Shown here in pieces: positions 1 to 8,150 of a stretch of 45,974 nucleotides of DNA (position 1 is the stretch's first letter; every line of letters starts with the position of its first letter). The stretch lies in NCBI GenBank assembly GCA_021847425.1, contig JAJZRF010000019.1, forward strand, positions 1 to 45,974. Reading direction: 5' to 3'. A model generated the notes under the pieces. That model did no database searches. It saw nothing but the letters and a program-made list of their open reading frames with translations, and was not told the origin of the DNA. A program made the position numbers and the translations under genes. Source of the stretch: Deltaproteobacteria bacterium. GTDB lineage: Bacteria; Desulfobacterota; Desulfobulbia; Desulfobulbales; Desulfurivibrionaceae.

Positions 1-59
1 ATTTGAACCGCTGAATAATGGTTTTGCAGACCACTGCCTTACCACTTGGCTACGCCGCC
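1..59 (-). tRNA. tRNA-Cys (GCA), 3' end cut off by the window edge
   Basis: Read on the minus strand from 59 down, the sequence folds as a tRNA. The acceptor strand GGCGGCG is followed by TA and a D-arm GCC-AAGTGGTAA-GGC. An anticodon stem GTGGT/ACCAT encloses the loop CTGCAAA, so the anticodon is GCA (complement at 25-27). The T-arm start GGTTCAAAT runs off the left edge. The D-arm and anticodon loop match bacterial tRNA-Cys closely. The 3' half of the T-arm, the acceptor 3' strand and CCA are outside the window. Confidence 0.93.
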
Positions 60-74
60 TTTTTGGTGGGGGCA

Positions 75-103
75 ATCTTAAACGCAGATCGTTTTTTTGA
101 CAA
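75..103 (-). promoter_or_regulatory. Sigma70-type promoter of tRNA-Cys
   Basis: On the minus strand, TTGTCA (complement of 98-103) lies exactly 17 bases before TAAGAT (complement of 75-80), and the tRNA starts 15 bases downstream at 59. The stretch between the -10 box and the tRNA is C-rich (TGCCCCCACC), like the GC-rich discriminator of stable-RNA promoters under stringent control. Box identity is seen directly; the regulation is inferred. Confidence 0.75.
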
Positions 104-141
104 GGGAAAATGTGCGCCCCGCGCCGGGCGGTTGCAGGCAA

Positions 142-191
142 GGAAAAAGGGCAAGCGCCGCATCGGGGCGGCTGATCCGTTGCCCTTTTCC
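142..191. repeat. Inverted repeat between tRNA-Cys and rnc
   Basis: GGAAAAAGGGCAA (142-154) pairs with TTGCCCTTTTCC (180-191) apart from one extra A, enclosing a GC-rich loop that can fold further. It lies between divergent transcription units. It could be a terminator for antisense reading or simply an intergenic hairpin. No gene is apparent in 60-266. Confidence 0.5.
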
Positions 192-266
192 GGAAGCTGG
201 GGTATGCTGGTTTTTCGGCTGGAGGGGTGACGCCCTCACAGATTACCCCTTACCCGTACCCTTACC

Positions 267-1007
267 GTGACTACCAATATCCTTACCCAAACACCGCAGC
301 CGGATCTGCACCTTCTCGAGAACAATCTCGGCTACCATTTCCGTGACCTTGGCCATCTGCAGAAAGCCATGATCCACAGCTCCCACGCCTTTGAGCAAGG
401 CAGGCCGACGCAGCAGAACAACGAAACCCTGGAGTTTCTCGGGGACGCCGTGCTCGACCTCACGGTGGGCTATGCGCTTTTCCGTTATTTTCCCCGGATG
501 CGGGAGGGAGATCTTACCAGGCTGCGGGCGGCCCTGGTCAACGAGCGGCACCTGGCCCGGATGGCAAGAGATCTCGATCTGGGCCGCTATCTCTTGCTGG
601 GCAAGGGTGAGGAGACCAATCGCGGCAGGGAAAAACCTTCCCTTCTTTCCTGTGCCCTTGAGGCAGTGGCTGGCGCCATTTTTCTCGATGGCGGGTACCT
701 TGCGGCCAGCGAATTTGTCGAACGCCATTTCACCCCCTGGTTTGATGACCGGCAGCAGACCATGTTTCTGGCCGACGCCAAGAGTTCGCTCCAGGAGCTT
801 CTCCAGGAGCGGTTCAACGAGGGGCCCCGTTATGTGCTGGAGGGGGATGAAGGGCCGGACCATAACAAGACCTTCCATGTCTCGGTGCGCTTCCGGGAGG
901 AAATTCTTGGCCAGGGCAGCGCCCGCAGCAAGAAGGAAGCAGAGCAGGAGGCCGCCGCCGTGGCGCTCAAAAATCTCGCCAAGCCGCCCGCTCAGGCTGG
1001 GCAGTGA
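267..1007 (+). CDS. rnc: Ribonuclease III
   Basis: Double-strand-specific endoribonuclease that processes rRNA precursors and structured mRNAs. The N-terminal nuclease domain carries the family signature NETLEFLGDAV (residues about 52-62) and the second acidic patch with Glu at about 132 (LEAVAGAIFLDGG). The C-terminal third, from about residue 170, is a double-stranded RNA-binding domain (SLQELLQE... KEAEQEAAAVAL). The length of 246 aa is normal. The start is GTG at 267 with no clear ribosome binding site; no better in-frame start is evident. One oddity: the position that is usually Asp in the second patch (LADTVEA in E. coli) is Cys here (LSCALEA), while the essential Glu is kept. The radical SAM gene follows 6 bases later, so the two are probably co-transcribed. 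Confidence 0.95.
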   Translation: MTTNILTQTPQPDLHLLENNLGYHFRDLGHLQKAMIHSSHAFEQGRPTQQNNETLEFLGDAVLDLTVGYALFRYFPRMREGDLTRLRAALVNERHLARMARDLDLGRYLLLGKGEETNRGREKPSLLSCALEAVAGAIFLDGGYLAASEFVERHFTPWFDDRQQTMFLADAKSSLQELLQERFNEGPRYVLEGDEGPDHNKTFHVSVRFREEILGQGSARSKKEAEQEAAAVALKNLAKPPAQAGQ

Positions 1008-1013
1008 TCCGTT

Positions 1014-2063
1014 GTGTCAGAGTGCGCCCCTTCTAAACCAATGCCCCCGCCTTTTGTCATCCCCATCTTTATTGCCCACCAGGGCTGTCCCCATCAATGT
1101 CTGTTCTGCAATCAACGCAGTATAACCGGCGCCCCGGAGGGCATGGTCACCGCCCGCGAGGTGGAGGAGACCATCCGCACCCAGCTTGCCTGGCCCCGCC
1201 GTCATCTTGCCGCGCCGGTGCAGGTGGCTTTTTACGGGGGCAGCTTCACCGGTCTGGCCATGGAGCGGCAACGGGAATTGCTCGGGGCGGCTCAGCCTTT
1301 TCTGGCCTCTGGCCAGGTCCGGGAACTGCGGCTCTCCACCCGGCCGGATTACGTAACCCCGGAGATCGCCCATTTTTTGCGGGAGCAGGGGGTGGGGATC
1401 GTGGAGCTGGGCGCCCAGTCTCTGGACGACCGGGTGCTTGCGGCCAGCGGCCGGGGGCATACCGCAGCCCAGGTTCGGGCCGCGGTTGCCTGTCTGAAAG
1501 AGGCGGGGATTCAGGTGGGGCTTCAACTCATGCTCGGCCTGCCCGGCGACAGCACGGCCACAACCCTGGCCAGCGGATGCCAGGCTACCGGGCTTGGCCC
1601 GGATCTGGTCCGGCTTTACCCCTGTCTGGTTATCTCCGGCAGTCCCCTGGCGGAAATCTACCGTCAGGGGGGGTATCAACCCCTGGCTCTTTCCCGGGCC
1701 GTGGCCCTGGCGGGTCGGCTTTGGCGGATTTTTAAGGCGCACCGGATTCCCGTGGTGCGCATGGGCTTGCAACCTTCGCTTTCCCTGGAAAAAACCGTGC
1801 TGGCCGGGCCATATCATCCGGCCTTTGGCGAGCTGGTGCTCTCCCGGCTTTTTTTCAACCAGGTCCGGGCGGCGCTCTCCGCCCGCCCGCCTCAACAGCC
1901 TTACCGGCTTTGTCTTGCCAGGGCGGACGAATCCATCTATCGCGGCAGGGGCAACGCCAACGTCAAACGGCTTGCAGCACTGGGGCTTCTTGATGGGGTG
2001 GAAACGGTGTTTAGCGCCAGTCAGCCGAGGCAGACAGTGGTGCTGACTCCGAGTGCGCTGTAA
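1014..2063 (+). CDS. Elp3-like radical SAM protein
   Basis: Radical S-adenosylmethionine enzyme of the Elp3/oxygen-independent coproporphyrinogen oxidase-like group; the substrate is unknown. The cluster motif CX3CX2C is at Cys25, Cys29 and Cys32 (CPHQCLFC). It is followed by a TIM-barrel pattern including FYGGSFTGL, the SAM-contacting glycine motif, and LGAQSLDD, the strand motif typical of Elp3/HemN-like enzymes. No acetyltransferase domain follows, so this is a short Elp3-like form (349 aa). The start is GTG at 1014, six bases after the rnc stop, implying a shared transcript with rnc. The function could be RNA or cofactor modification; neither is shown by the sequence. Confidence 0.8.
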   Translation: MSECAPSKPMPPPFVIPIFIAHQGCPHQCLFCNQRSITGAPEGMVTAREVEETIRTQLAWPRRHLAAPVQVAFYGGSFTGLAMERQRELLGAAQPFLASGQVRELRLSTRPDYVTPEIAHFLREQGVGIVELGAQSLDDRVLAASGRGHTAAQVRAAVACLKEAGIQVGLQLMLGLPGDSTATTLASGCQATGLGPDLVRLYPCLVISGSPLAEIYRQGGYQPLALSRAVALAGRLWRIFKAHRIPVVRMGLQPSLSLEKTVLAGPYHPAFGELVLSRLFFNQVRAALSARPPQQPYRLCLARADESIYRGRGNANVKRLAALGLLDGVETVFSASQPRQTVVLTPSAL

Positions 2064-2582
2064 CAACTTATTTGGTCAACTAATTGAAATCAGTCGGGTT
2101 CTTTTCTTTCAGGGCAGTCAAAATCCCATTGTCACGCAGCCGAGCACCGGAGAGGCTGCCGAAAAGGGGATTTGCACTGTTTGAGGCGAAGCCGAGTTTG
2201 CAAAGCCCCGGCAGCATCGAGGAGCACAGGGCATCCCGCCAAAGGCGGGACAAGAGACACAGGGGGCCTTTTCTTTGGTTCGTTTCTTTGGGCAAGCAAA
2301 GAAATGAACACTTCCGGCATTGCCGAAAAACATGGTTGAAGTTAGATGTGCATCAAAAAAAAACCGGTTCAGGATGAACGGTCTGAGGTCTGGGGCTTCT
2401 TGGCGGAAAATATCTGGCAATGGATGCCGGAGCTGGCAAACACCACCATGGCAGGATACTGGAGGGATTTGAAGCCCAAGGCCTTGCAGCCGTAAGGGCG
2501 CGCCGGTTCGTGGGTGATGAAGAAATGGAGGCAGGCCAGGCAGTTTGGCCGTTCCGTGGTTGGCAGGGGCACCGGTTTCACC
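2064..2582. other. Gene-free stretch between convergent units, with a conserved hairpin
   Basis: About 520 bases between the radical SAM gene and the end of the minus-strand operon. The open frames here are Arg/Gly-rich with no recognisable family. The main structure is a set of hairpins around 2230-2310. A reverse-complement-like motif TTCAGGATGAACGG at 2370-2383 resembles the repeated CCATCCTGAACG at 6381-6414. Nothing here supports a protein gene. Confidence 0.55.
2278..2309. repeat. Conserved intergenic hairpin (GTTCGTTTCTTTG type)
   Basis: GTTCGTTTCTTTG (2278-2290) pairs with CAAAGAAATGAAC (2297-2309) over 13 bases with one G-U pair, enclosing the 6-base loop GGCAAG. A second hairpin, CCGCC-AAA-GGCGG, lies just upstream around 2237-2249. 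Similar TTTGGTT-CTTTCTTT-type hairpins recur in intergenic regions of many proteobacteria and are often mistranslated as small proteins. The family link is from memory and was not searched. Confidence 0.55.
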
Positions 2583-3248
2583 TTAGGAAACAAACGGGGA
2601 GTGTTGGCGTGCTTCCGCCTCCAGGCCGCGCAGGAGAACGAAGCGGCCCAGGGGCGTTACCTGGCAGGGAAAGCTGCCCACAAAAAGGGGATTGTCGCAC
2701 AGCCCGCCCGAGAGGTAGAGCCGGGCAGGCGAACCGGCAAAGCGGTAGGCGTTGATGGCAATCCCCTTGACAAAGCGGGCCACCGCTTCGGCCACCGGGA
2801 TCCCGGAGATCACCGCGTCAAAGATGTCGCTCATCCCCAAGACCCCGCAGGTCACGGAAAAGGTCTGCTCCGGCACCCGCAGGCGGGCATAGTCCAGCTC
2901 GTAATACCGCTCCAGCAGCTCGATGGTAAAGCCCATCGAGGCCCCGCATTCCGCGTTCCACCCCATGTCCGCCAGCTTGCCGTTTGCGTACTTGATGAAC
3001 TTGATGTCCCGGCTGCCGCAGTCCAGCAGCACATATTCCTTTTCCCCAATCATGGCTTCGCCCCCCCTGGCCAGGGCAATGAGCTCGTTGACGTAGCGTT
3101 CGGCAAACCGCTTGCCGTTGTGGCCGGTGGCGAGATCCACCCGGATATCCCTGGGCAGCTCCTTGGTGGCAAGGATGGTCGGCTCTGCATTCGGCGCGTC
3201 GAGATCAAGAAACTTGCAGTAGGAGGTGCCGAAGTCGCCCAGAATCAT
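2583..3248 (-). CDS. BcrAD/BadFG-type ATPase (acyl-CoA dehydratase activase-like)
   Basis: A 221-aa ASKHA-fold ATPase resembling activators of 2-hydroxyacyl-CoA dehydratases, which use ATP to push an electron from a [4Fe-4S] cluster into a partner enzyme. It begins with the phosphate-binding motif GDFGTSYCK (residues 4-12). It keeps both expected cluster cysteines, in LLDCGSRDIKFI and NAECGASMG, and ends with the adenosine-region motif LSGGLCDNP. It is somewhat shorter than the usual 255-270 aa. ATG at 3248 overlaps the TGA of the upstream gene (ATGA), so the two are translationally coupled and the upstream protein is the likely partner. Longer upstream frames only read into that gene. Confidence 0.8.
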   Translation of the reverse strand: MILGDFGTSYCKFLDLDAPNAEPTILATKELPRDIRVDLATGHNGKRFAERYVNELIALARGGEAMIGEKEYVLLDCGSRDIKFIKYANGKLADMGWNAECGASMGFTIELLERYYELDYARLRVPEQTFSVTCGVLGMSDIFDAVISGIPVAEAVARFVKGIAINAYRFAGSPARLYLSGGLCDNPLFVGSFPCQVTPLGRFVLLRGLEAEARQHSPFVS

Positions 3249-4024
3249 GGGTGTACTCCGGAAAGTTCGAGAAAGGCCTGGACCTTGGCCCGGGCGCTGC
3301 TGGTGGTGTGCACGTCCACGTCCAGGTAGAGGGCGTGGGGATGTTTTTTGGCCAGGTACCGGGCCAGGGCGGTTTTCGCGCAAAAGGACTGGGCAAAGAA
3401 AACCGTGGGCACCTCCGGGTTGAACCGGGCCTCCAGAGCGTGATCGGCCGGGGTCTTGTTCTCCATGCAGCGGGCCCAGCCGTAGATGTGGGTGGTGTCC
3501 GGGAACAGTCCGAGGATGGAGAAATCCCTGGGCGGCACCCCCCAGAAACCGGCGGTTGGCGCACAGACCGGCGGGGGATTGCGGTAGGGCGCCGCGGATT
3601 TGACCCCTGCGGTGATGGCCTGCATCCTGGCTAAGAGCGGCAACCGGGCCTGGCACAGGGGGGTGCCGAAGCCTGCGGTGTCCGTATTTCTGGTGCAGAT
3701 CACCGGGATGGGCAGGGCCTCGGCCAGGATCGTGGCGGTGTGCAGGGCGCAGTCGCACTTGCCGGGCCCGGTATCGACATAGATGGCGTCCAGCTCAAGG
3801 TGCAGGGCGTTGACCACGGCGGTGCGGAGGATGGCGCAGTAGACCCGGGGCAGAAAGGGGCTGGCTGTTTCGAGATCCTCCCGGACCAGGGGCTCGTCCA
3901 GGTCATGGATAACCAGGCCATGTTCGTTGGCACCCCGGATCACGTCCAAGGGCGGGATGCCGATGATGCCGATCTTGTGGAAGCGGCTCATCATGGCGGC
4001 TGAGGGTGCGGGGTCAAGGGCCAT
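3245..4024 (-). CDS. Unknown protein coupled to the activase-like ATPase
   Basis: I do not recognise this 259-aa protein with certainty. It has about eight cysteines, including KCDC, VCAP, RCME and FCAK motifs. It has alternating strand/helix segments (IGIIGIPPLD, AIYVDTGPG, HALYLDVDVHTT) suggesting a Rossmann-like fold without membrane segments. The overlap with the ATPase gene, and the fact that such activases always serve an iron-sulfur partner, suggest it is the electron acceptor or a scaffold distantly like the HgdB/BcrB subunits; this is inference. It starts 10 bases after lptG. ATG at 4024 is used here, but an ATGATG around 3990 would give a start at MSRFHKIGIIG, where the conserved-looking part begins. 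Confidence 0.6.
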   Translation of the reverse strand: MALDPAPSAAMMSRFHKIGIIGIPPLDVIRGANEHGLVIHDLDEPLVREDLETASPFLPRVYCAILRTAVVNALHLELDAIYVDTGPGKCDCALHTATILAEALPIPVICTRNTDTAGFGTPLCQARLPLLARMQAITAGVKSAAPYRNPPPVCAPTAGFWGVPPRDFSILGLFPDTTHIYGWARCMENKTPADHALEARFNPEVPTVFFAQSFCAKTALARYLAKKHPHALYLDVDVHTTSSARAKVQAFLELSGVHP

Positions 4025-4034
4025 GTTCAGGGGG

Positions 4035-5111
4035 TTACTGGTTGTGTTTTTTCAGGAGAAAACAGCCAAGGGCGATGGTCAGAACATGGATGGACCAGGA
4101 GGCGATGCCCGGCGGCAGGGTGGCGGTCTTGGCCAGGGACTGGCCGACGCTCCAGGCGCCCCAGGCGGCAAAGGCCATGCCGCAACTTACCGGGATGGCC
4201 AGGGCCAGGTCGCGTCCCTTGTTTTTATGCACGGAGAGCAGCACCGGAATCCCTAAAAGAAGCAGGGGGATGCCGAGGAAGATGTAGGAAAAACGGCGGT
4301 GGAATTCCACCAGCGCTTCCTGGTTGGAAGCCTTGTTGTCCATGGCCTGTTTCAGGAGCTTGCTGTATGAGAGTTCCTCGATTTTGTACGGCGGGACAAA
4401 GAATTCTTCCGGCGCTTCGCTGAAGGCTTTGGAAAGGGTCTTGAAGAACGTTACGGAAAAATCGCCATTGGCGGTGCGTTCTTTATCCTGCCCGTTTTGC
4501 AGAAGCCAGGTTCCGTTTTGCCAGGTGGCGCTTTCGGCGGTGAGCAAGGTTGTAAGGCCATGCTCCGCGTCATAGGCGGTAAAGGAGAAATTGCGGAAAT
4601 CATTTTTCCCGAGATCGGGGCGGAGAAAGGAGAAAATTCCCTCGATGCCGCGAAAATAGGTGCGTCCGTCCCGGATGATGCCCCTGGGAATCTGGTGGTT
4701 GACTTCTTCATACCAGATCCGGTCGGTGGCTGTAGTGGTGGCGGGCAGTACCCATTGGCCGATGGCCACGGTGAGCAGGGTGAAGAGGGCTGCCGCAACC
4801 AGCAGGGGGCGGATGATGCGGATGACGCTGATCCCGCCGGCCATGAGAGCCATGAATTCAAAATGCTGATTGAGGACGCCCAGGGTGATGACCCCGGCCA
4901 GCAGGATACAGACCGGAATCAGCTGGGCATAGATGAAGGGAATCTTGAGCAGCAGGAATTTGACCGCCAGGCCGATGGTTTTTTGCGCTTGCAGGAAATT
5001 GTCCAGGTGCTCAAAAAAATCGACCAGCAGATAGATGGCGATCAGGGAGCTGGTGACCAGGGCCAGGTTTTTGGCGAATTGGGCCATGAGGTAGCGATCC
5101 AGCAGCTTCAT
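4035..5111 (-). CDS. lptG: LPS export permease, LptG (YjgP/YjgQ family)
   Basis: Inner-membrane half of the LptB2FG ABC transporter that pulls lipopolysaccharide from the inner membrane for delivery to the outer membrane. At 358 aa it has the family layout: N-terminal helices (MKLLDRYLMAQFAKNLALV...), a periplasmic beta-jellyroll region (about residues 130-255) and C-terminal helices (FLGIPLLLLGIPVLLS...). The start ATG at 5111 overlaps the lptF stop by ATGA; longer upstream frames only read into lptF. Assignment as LptG rather than LptF rests on gene order. The ATPase LptB is not in this window. Confidence 0.85.
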   Translation of the reverse strand: MKLLDRYLMAQFAKNLALVTSSLIAIYLLVDFFEHLDNFLQAQKTIGLAVKFLLLKIPFIYAQLIPVCILLAGVITLGVLNQHFEFMALMAGGISVIRIIRPLLVAAALFTLLTVAIGQWVLPATTTATDRIWYEEVNHQIPRGIIRDGRTYFRGIEGIFSFLRPDLGKNDFRNFSFTAYDAEHGLTTLLTAESATWQNGTWLLQNGQDKERTANGDFSVTFFKTLSKAFSEAPEEFFVPPYKIEELSYSKLLKQAMDNKASNQEALVEFHRRFSYIFLGIPLLLLGIPVLLSVHKNKGRDLALAIPVSCGMAFAAWGAWSVGQSLAKTATLPPGIASWSIHVLTIALGCFLLKKHNQ

Positions 5112-6301
5112 CGCTGTTTCCCCCCGGTTTTGCTTCCCTCCACTCTGGAGAGCAGGTTCAGGGCCAGTCTGCCCAGGCGGGAAAACCAGAGCGGGAAGGT
5201 CTCGTTTGCCACCTGCCGGGTGAGCAGAACGGTAAAAACGGCAAACAGGAGATCGGGCAGCCACATGGAGAACGCGACCGGCAGATGGCCGCTTTCCGCG
5301 CCGGTCCGGCCGACGGTGAACAGGACATAGTAGACGACGAAAAGCAGCAGGCCAAGCGGGACGCCCAGGGGCCTGCGGCCCGTCCTGGCCAGCATGGCCA
5401 GGGGCAACCCCAGGATGGTCAGGATGAAGCCGCCCACCGGCAGGACCATGCGGGTGTGGTACTCCATGAGCATGTTCAGCCCGATGGGGCTTTTCGGGCC
5501 ATGGCTTGCTGCCTGTTCCAAGAGCTGCTTCTGGCTCAGGCCGTTTTTCCCGACATCGGTAATGGAGGTGCCGGCGACCTCGGTGGGGGTTTTGATGGGC
5601 AGGTTGATCCGGTAGCGGTCAAAGCGGATGGTTTGGGTGATATTCTCGCTGGCGCGGTGCAGGGTGCCGTCCGCCAGGGAGAGGGTGATCATCATATTCT
5701 CGGGTTGGGCGGTAAGGCTGCCTGTTTTGGCGACGATGGTAAGAGGCGTGTCGCCGTGCCGCATGTCGGAAACATAGACGCCCTGCCATTGGTGGGTCTG
5801 CGGATCCACCGCATCGATATACAGCACGACATTGCTGAGTCCTTCGCTGAACTGTCCGGCCTGGATGCCCTTGTCGATCTTATCCTTTGCCATCTGCAAA
5901 AAAAGCGTTTTCATGGCCAGGGTGCCCTTGGGAATCAGGGTAACGGCGGAAAAATAGGTGAGCAGGGAAGTGGAAAGGGCGATGACGATCACCGGGGGCA
6001 GCAGGCGGAGCAAGCCGATGCCGGAGGCCTTCAGGGCCATGATCTCGTTGTCGTTCACCATTCTGGTTACGGCGACAATGACCGCGATCATGCTGGCCAT
6101 GGGGATGGAAAACATCATCAGCTTGGGCAGCATGTAGGCGCAGAGACGGAAAAAATCACCGGTGCCGATGCCGAAATCGAAGATCCCGTCCAGAACAGGG
6201 ACAAGCCTGCCCAGAAAGAGGATGGCGTTTATGACAAGAAAGCTCGCGAAGAACGGGGCCAGGATCTCGGTGGCGATATAAGTGTAGAGCAATAAGGGCA
6301 T
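5108..6301 (-). CDS. lptF: LPS export permease, LptF (YjgP/YjgQ family)
   Basis: Partner permease of LptG. It is 397 aa from ATG at 6301 (MPLLLYTYIATEILAPF), which fits the family's usual N-terminal helix; a TTG at 6355 would add 18 Arg/Lys-containing residues with no homology signal. It has six predicted membrane helices, three before and three after the periplasmic domain, and the conserved NDNEIMALKASGI segment of the coupling helix that contacts LptB. It is the first gene of a four-gene minus-strand operon with ATGA overlaps. Confidence 0.87.
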   Translation of the reverse strand: MPLLLYTYIATEILAPFFASFLVINAILFLGRLVPVLDGIFDFGIGTGDFFRLCAYMLPKLMMFSIPMASMIAVIVAVTRMVNDNEIMALKASGIGLLRLLPPVIVIALSTSLLTYFSAVTLIPKGTLAMKTLFLQMAKDKIDKGIQAGQFSEGLSNVVLYIDAVDPQTHQWQGVYVSDMRHGDTPLTIVAKTGSLTAQPENMMITLSLADGTLHRASENITQTIRFDRYRINLPIKTPTEVAGTSITDVGKNGLSQKQLLEQAASHGPKSPIGLNMLMEYHTRMVLPVGGFILTILGLPLAMLARTGRRPLGVPLGLLLFVVYYVLFTVGRTGAESGHLPVAFSMWLPDLLFAVFTVLLTRQVANETFPLWFSRLGRLALNLLSRVEGSKTGGKQR

Positions 6302-6378
6302 GGTTTTCAGGGGTTCCTTGTCGCGGCTCCATTGCGGCCCGTTTTTTCGGGGCAACGCCTCCCTGGCTCTTTACCATT

Positions 6379-6414
6379 GCCCATCCTGAACGTCAAGCCT
6401 GCCCATCCTGAACG
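6379..6414. repeat. Short direct repeat upstream of lptF
   Basis: GCCCATCCTGAACG occurs at 6379-6392 and again at 6401-6414, a 22-base period, between the divergent lptF and RACo-like genes. Its role is unknown; it may be a protein-binding site or chance duplication. A similar motif in the other orientation occurs near 2370-2383. Confidence 0.4.
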
Positions 6415-6504
6415 GTTGCGTCCGGCGCGGCTGCCGTCGGGGTTCGGGGCGGCACATTTTTTTAGGGACTTTTCCCGGCGGGCGGCATAGTATGTCGGCA
6501 GAAT

Positions 6505-8094
6505 ATGCAGACGCCCCTGAAGCAATTTTTTCGGAGTAGCCCGGTTATGTTGAACGCGTTGGTGCGCGCCATTGCGGTTGAAGCACCCCTTCCCAGTCTT
6601 GGCGACAACACCGGCGATCTCGACCGGCTGAAAAAGGCTCTGGTTCCGCAGCTGGCCGGGGCCATGCCGGTGGTGCCGTATCAGCGTCTGCGCAAGGTGG
6701 CCGGCCGGTTCCGCGCCGCGGGCTTTACGGGCGCCGCCATTGTCAACGACATGGCGGGCACCCCGGTTCTGGTTGATTTCCTCCCCCAGCCGGTGCCGGT
6801 TCTTGCCGGCATGGCCCTTGACCTTGGGACCACCCATCTCGAAGCAACCCTGCTCGACCTGAGCACCGGCGCAACCCTGGCCCGGGCCGACCTGGAAAAC
6901 GGCCAGATCCGCTACGGGGCCGATATCCTCACCCGAATCCATCATGCCGCCGGAGCCGAGGGGCTGGCGGAGCTGCACCGGGCAATAATCGGCTCGGTCA
7001 ATCAGCTGGCCGTGGAGCTGGCCGGGGTTTCCGGTCTGGCAGTGGCCGAGATCCGGGCGCTTTCCGTGTCCGGCAACACCAGTATGGTGCATTTCTTTCT
7101 CAATATCAATCCCTACCATCTCTGCCGCGAGCCGTACATCCCCATGGTCAACGCCCCGGACCCCTGTCTGGCCGGAGAGCTTAACCTGGCCATCCATCCG
7201 GCCGCGCCGGTATGGTTTTTGCCCAGCGTGGGCAGCTATTTCGGCGGGGATCTGATCTCCGGCGTCCTGGCCAGCGGGCTTGACCAGCAGCCGGAGACCT
7301 GCATGCTCATCGACGTGGGCACCAATGCCGAGGTGATTGTCGGCAACCGCGAATGGCTTATCGCCTGCGCCGGGGCGGCAGGTCCGGCCCTGGAGGGCGG
7401 CGTGGCCCGGATGGGCATGCGGGCAGGGCCCGGCGCCATCGAGCATGTGCGGATCGATCCGGCCAGCGGCGAGATCCAATATGAAACCATCGGCAAGGGT
7501 AAGCCCAAGGGGCTCTGCGGCTCCGGGCTCATCGATCTGGTGGCGGAGCTGTATCTGACCCGGCGGATTGATATCCGGGGCAAGTTTCGGCCCCAGGCCG
7601 CTGGAGACCGGTTGATTCAGGGAAGCGAAGGCTACCAGTTCGTGGTGGTTGGGGCCGAGGATTCGGCGGATGGCAGGCCGGTGGTTCTGGGGCAGGTGGA
7701 TCTCGACGCGCTCATGCGCTCCAAGGCGGCCATGTATGCCATCCTCACTACCCTGACCAACCAGGTGGGCGTCGCCTTTGGTGATCTGCGCCGCATTTAT
7801 GTGGCCGGGGCCTTCGGCCGGCACATCTCGCCCAGGCAGGCCATTGTTCTGGGGATGCTGCCCGATCTGCCCCTGGCGACCTATGAGCCCGTGGGCAACA
7901 GTTCCCTGGCCGGGGCCGGCCGGATTCTTCTGGAGCGGGAGGCCCGGGATCGCTGTCTGGAGCTGGTCAGGAAGATCACTTACATTGAATTGAATGTTAA
8001 TCAGGAGTTCATGCTCCGGTTTTCCGGTTCCCGTTTTATTCCCCACACCGATCCGGCCCTGTTTCCTTCGGTTCCGTTTTTTGCCGGGGAGTAG
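6505..8094 (+). CDS. RACo/RamA-like ASKHA ATPase (DUF4445 family) without [2Fe-2S] domain
   Basis: Members of this family use ATP to reductively reactivate corrinoid (cobalamin) proteins. The 529-aa protein shows the ASKHA fold: a first phosphate motif ALDLGTTHLEA (about residues 110-120), a long middle region with SVSGNTSMVHFFL, a second motif MLIDVGTNAEVIVG, and the adenosine motif YVAGAFGRHI near residue 433. Typical RACo proteins are about 600-640 aa and begin with a plant-type ferredoxin domain with four cysteines; that domain is absent here. The start could also be ATG 6547, which has a better GGAG. No corrinoid protein or methyltransferase gene is adjacent. Confidence 0.75.
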   Translation: MQTPLKQFFRSSPVMLNALVRAIAVEAPLPSLGDNTGDLDRLKKALVPQLAGAMPVVPYQRLRKVAGRFRAAGFTGAAIVNDMAGTPVLVDFLPQPVPVLAGMALDLGTTHLEATLLDLSTGATLARADLENGQIRYGADILTRIHHAAGAEGLAELHRAIIGSVNQLAVELAGVSGLAVAEIRALSVSGNTSMVHFFLNINPYHLCREPYIPMVNAPDPCLAGELNLAIHPAAPVWFLPSVGSYFGGDLISGVLASGLDQQPETCMLIDVGTNAEVIVGNREWLIACAGAAGPALEGGVARMGMRAGPGAIEHVRIDPASGEIQYETIGKGKPKGLCGSGLIDLVAELYLTRRIDIRGKFRPQAAGDRLIQGSEGYQFVVVGAEDSADGRPVVLGQVDLDALMRSKAAMYAILTTLTNQVGVAFGDLRRIYVAGAFGRHISPRQAIVLGMLPDLPLATYEPVGNSSLAGAGRILLEREARDRCLELVRKITYIELNVNQEFMLRFSGSRFIPHTDPALFPSVPFFAGE

Positions 8095-8150
8095 GTTCCC
8101 GCAAGCGGGCAACACTTTGAATCAATTGCAAGAAAAAGAGGCGATTAGCC

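Noticed and set aside
18..230. 70-codon frame at the left edge
   Set aside because: It reads through the tRNA-Cys gene and its promoter on the opposite strand.
2084..2377. 97-codon frame in the spacer after the radical SAM gene
   Set aside because: Its most conserved-looking part (LWFVSLGKQRNE) is simply the translation of the hairpin at 2278-2309, a repeat rather than a protein.
6307..8115. 602-codon open frame on the minus strand
   Set aside because: Antisense to the RACo-like gene; no domain pattern.
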